Shown here: piece by piece, positions 4,445 to 5,822 of the stretch
Layout: the number at the start of each line of letters is the position of its first letter
Numbering within the stretch: the stretch's first letter is position 1
The notes under the pieces: model-generated
Seen by the model: only the letters and a program-made list of their open reading frames with translations
Database searches by the model: none
Told to the model about the DNA's origin: nothing
Program-made: the position numbers and the translations under genes
Source: Polaromonas sp.
Lineage (GTDB): Bacteria; Pseudomonadota; Gammaproteobacteria; Burkholderiales; Burkholderiaceae_C
Length of the DNA: 5,822 bases
Assembly: GCA_013205645.1 (NCBI GenBank)
Contig: JABMMH010000106.1
Span: forward strand, 1 to 5,822
Reading direction: 5' to 3'

Positions 4445-5822
4445 ATGTTCTACCCTGAAGAATTTGACGTGATTGTTGTTGGCGGAGGTCATGCCGGCAC
4501 TGAAGCGGCGCTGGCCTCGGCTCGCATGGGCTGCAAAACTTTGCTGCTCAGCCACAACATCGAGACCCTGGGTCAGATGAGTTGCAACCCCTCGATTGGC
4601 GGCATTGGCAAGGGCCATTTGGTCAAAGAGGTTGATGCGATGGGTGGCGCCATGGCGCTGGCCACTGACGAGGGCGGTATCCAGTTCCGCATTCTCAACT
4701 CCAGCAAGGGCCCGGCCGTGCGCGCCACCCGGGCGCAGGCCGACCGTATTTTGTACAAAGCGGCGATCCGTCGGATGTTGGAAAACCAGCCTAACTTGTG
4801 GCTGTTTCAGCAAGCGGTTGACGACTTGCTGGTTGAAGGTGAGCGGGTGGTGGGCGCCGTGACGCAGGTGGGGATCAAGTTCCGCAGCCGCACTGTGGTG
4901 TTGACGGCCGGGACTTTTTTGGACGGCAAGATCCATGTCGGCATGAACAACTACGCAGCAGGCCGCGCCGGTGACCCGCCTGCTGTGTCGCTCAGTGCGC
5001 GCCTGAAAGAGCTCAAACTGCCGCAAGGCAGGCTCAAAACCGGCACGCCACCGCGTCTTGATGGCCGCAGCATTGACTTCAGCAAGTGCACAGTTCAGCC
5101 GGGCGACGGCATGCCTGGCGGCGAGGGCAGCAGCGTGCCGGTGTTCAGCTTCATGGGTGCGGGCATTGCCCACCCCCAGCAAATGCCTTGCTGGATCACG
5201 CACACCAACGAGCGCACGCACGACATCATCCGCTCCGGCTTTGACCGCAGCCCCATGTTCACCGGCAAGATTGACGGCGTTGGCCCGCGCTATTGCCCGA
5301 GCGTAGAAGACAAAATCAACCGTTTTGCGGATAAGACCAGCCACCAGATTTTTCTGGAGCCAGAAGGTTTGACGACGCACGAGATTTACCCCAACGGCAT
5401 CTCGACCAGTCTGCCGTTTGACATCCAGTACGCCTTGGTTCGCTCCATGGCTGGCATGGAGAATGCCCACATCTTGCGACCCGGCTACGCGATTGAGTAC
5501 GACTACTTTGACCCGCGCTCGTTGAAAAGTAGCTTTGAAACCCGTGCCATTGGCGGCTTGTTCTTTGCTGGCCAGATCAATGGCACGACGGGTTACGAAG
5601 AGGCGGCGGCGCAGGGGATGTTTGCTGGCATCAATGCCGCTTTGCAATGCCAAGGCAAAGACGCTTGGCTGCCACGCCGTGATGAAGCCTATCTGGGTGT
5701 GCTGGTCGATGACCTCATCACCAAAGGCGTGACCGAGCCTTACCGCATGTTCACCAGCCGTGCCGAATACCGCTTGCAATTGCGCGAAGACAACGCCGAC
5801 GCGCGCTTGACCGAAGTTGGGC
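4445..5822 (+). CDS. mnmG: tRNA uridine-5-carboxymethylaminomethyl(34) synthesis enzyme MnmG (3' end outside window)
   Basis: MnmG (GidA) is the FAD-binding partner of MnmE. Together they use methylene-tetrahydrofolate, glycine or ammonium, GTP and NADH to install (c)mnm5 groups on wobble U34 of certain tRNAs. The first 459 of about 630-650 residues are visible. The dinucleotide-binding motif GGGHAG is at 13-18. The conserved C47 lies in MSCNPSIGGIGKGH. GPRYCPSVEDK with C284 matches the second conserved cysteine region (C277 in E. coli), and AGQINGTTGYEEAA is at 375-388. The C-terminal MnmE/tRNA-binding helical domain is cut off by the window end. ATG 4445 is supported by AGAGG at 4432-4436, eight bases upstream and overlapping the end of vapC. 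There is no room for a separate promoter in the three-base gap, so transcription must come from the toxin-antitoxin promoter or from a promoter inside vapC. In many bacteria this gene is followed by rsmG and parAB near oriC; that lies beyond this window. No frameshift or missing key residue was seen. Confidence 0.97.
   Translation, partial: MFYPEEFDVIVVGGGHAGTEAALASARMGCKTLLLSHNIETLGQMSCNPSIGGIGKGHLVKEVDAMGGAMALATDEGGIQFRILNSSKGPAVRATRAQADRILYKAAIRRMLENQPNLWLFQQAVDDLLVEGERVVGAVTQVGIKFRSRTVVLTAGTFLDGKIHVGMNNYAAGRAGDPPAVSLSARLKELKLPQGRLKTGTPPRLDGRSIDFSKCTVQPGDGMPGGEGSSVPVFSFMGAGIAHPQQMPCWITHTNERTHDIIRSGFDRSPMFTGKIDGVGPRYCPSVEDKINRFADKTSHQIFLEPEGLTTHEIYPNGISTSLPFDIQYALVRSMAGMENAHILRPGYAIEYDYFDPRSLKSSFETRAIGGLFFAGQINGTTGYEEAAAQGMFAGINAALQCQGKDAWLPRRDEAYLGVLVDDLITKGVTEPYRMFTSRAEYRLQLREDNADARLTEVG
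4747..4759. promoter_or_regulatory. Possible secondary TA operator half-site inside mnmG
   Basis: TATTTTGTACAAA at 4747-4759 is identical over 13 bases to 3749-3761 in the toxin-antitoxin operator, including the TGTACA core. It encodes part of R-I-L-Y-K in a conserved part of MnmG, so protein constraint and chance are the simplest explanations. Binding of the antitoxin here, about 300 bp into mnmG, is speculative. Confidence 0.2.

Noticed and set aside
4043..5779. A 578-codon open frame on the minus strand
   Set aside because: It is antisense to vapC and mnmG, both of which carry clear catalytic motifs. Its translation shows no family resemblance; such long antisense frames are common opposite GC-rich coding DNA.

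Overview
The window looks like a piece of a betaproteobacterial chromosome, most likely Burkholderiales/Comamonadaceae. That placement is an inference from the moderately GC-rich sequence, a thiolase that closely follows Cupriavidus-type BktB, and the other ordinary housekeeping genes; no 16S rRNA or other decisive marker is present. Five genes are secure, one short ORF is doubtful, and about 0.96 kb has no convincing gene.

Layout. (1) 1-398, plus strand: the C-terminal end of a Cu(I)-type P1B ATPase (CopA-like), cut by the window edge. (2) 380-1483, minus strand: a complete Old Yellow Enzyme (NemA-type ene-reductase), convergent with copA and overlapping its 3' end by 19 bp. (3) 1484-2440: a gene-poor stretch holding a possible 91-codon ORF, a perfect 18-bp palindrome, several smaller inverted repeats, and two in-frame stretches that look like copies of each other, possibly remains of a decayed gene. 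(4) 2441-3625, minus strand: a complete beta-ketothiolase (BktB/PhaA family) with all catalytic residues and a hairpin terminator just after its stop. (5) 3777-4441, plus strand: a type II toxin-antitoxin pair, Phd/YefM-family antitoxin followed by a PIN-domain (VapC) toxin. The genes overlap by one base and are preceded by an AT-rich operator with two TGTACA boxes. (6) 4445 to the window end, plus strand: mnmG (gidA), the FAD-dependent tRNA wobble-uridine modification enzyme, 459 codons visible, starting only 3 bases after the toxin stop codon.

How the genes may work together. copA and nemA are both stress or detoxification genes but are convergent, so they are not an operon. The thiolase stands alone, with no phaB or phaC beside it here. 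The most interesting arrangement is the toxin-antitoxin module fused tightly in front of mnmG. A probable tRNA-targeting nuclease, its antitoxin and a tRNA anticodon modification enzyme appear to share one transcript, which would start at a promoter the antitoxin complex should repress. A 13-base exact copy of the operator half-site lies inside the mnmG coding sequence. No tRNA, rRNA, CRISPR array, intact insertion sequence or phage gene was seen. I found no clearly new multi-gene system; the TA-mnmG junction and its operator are the strongest leads.
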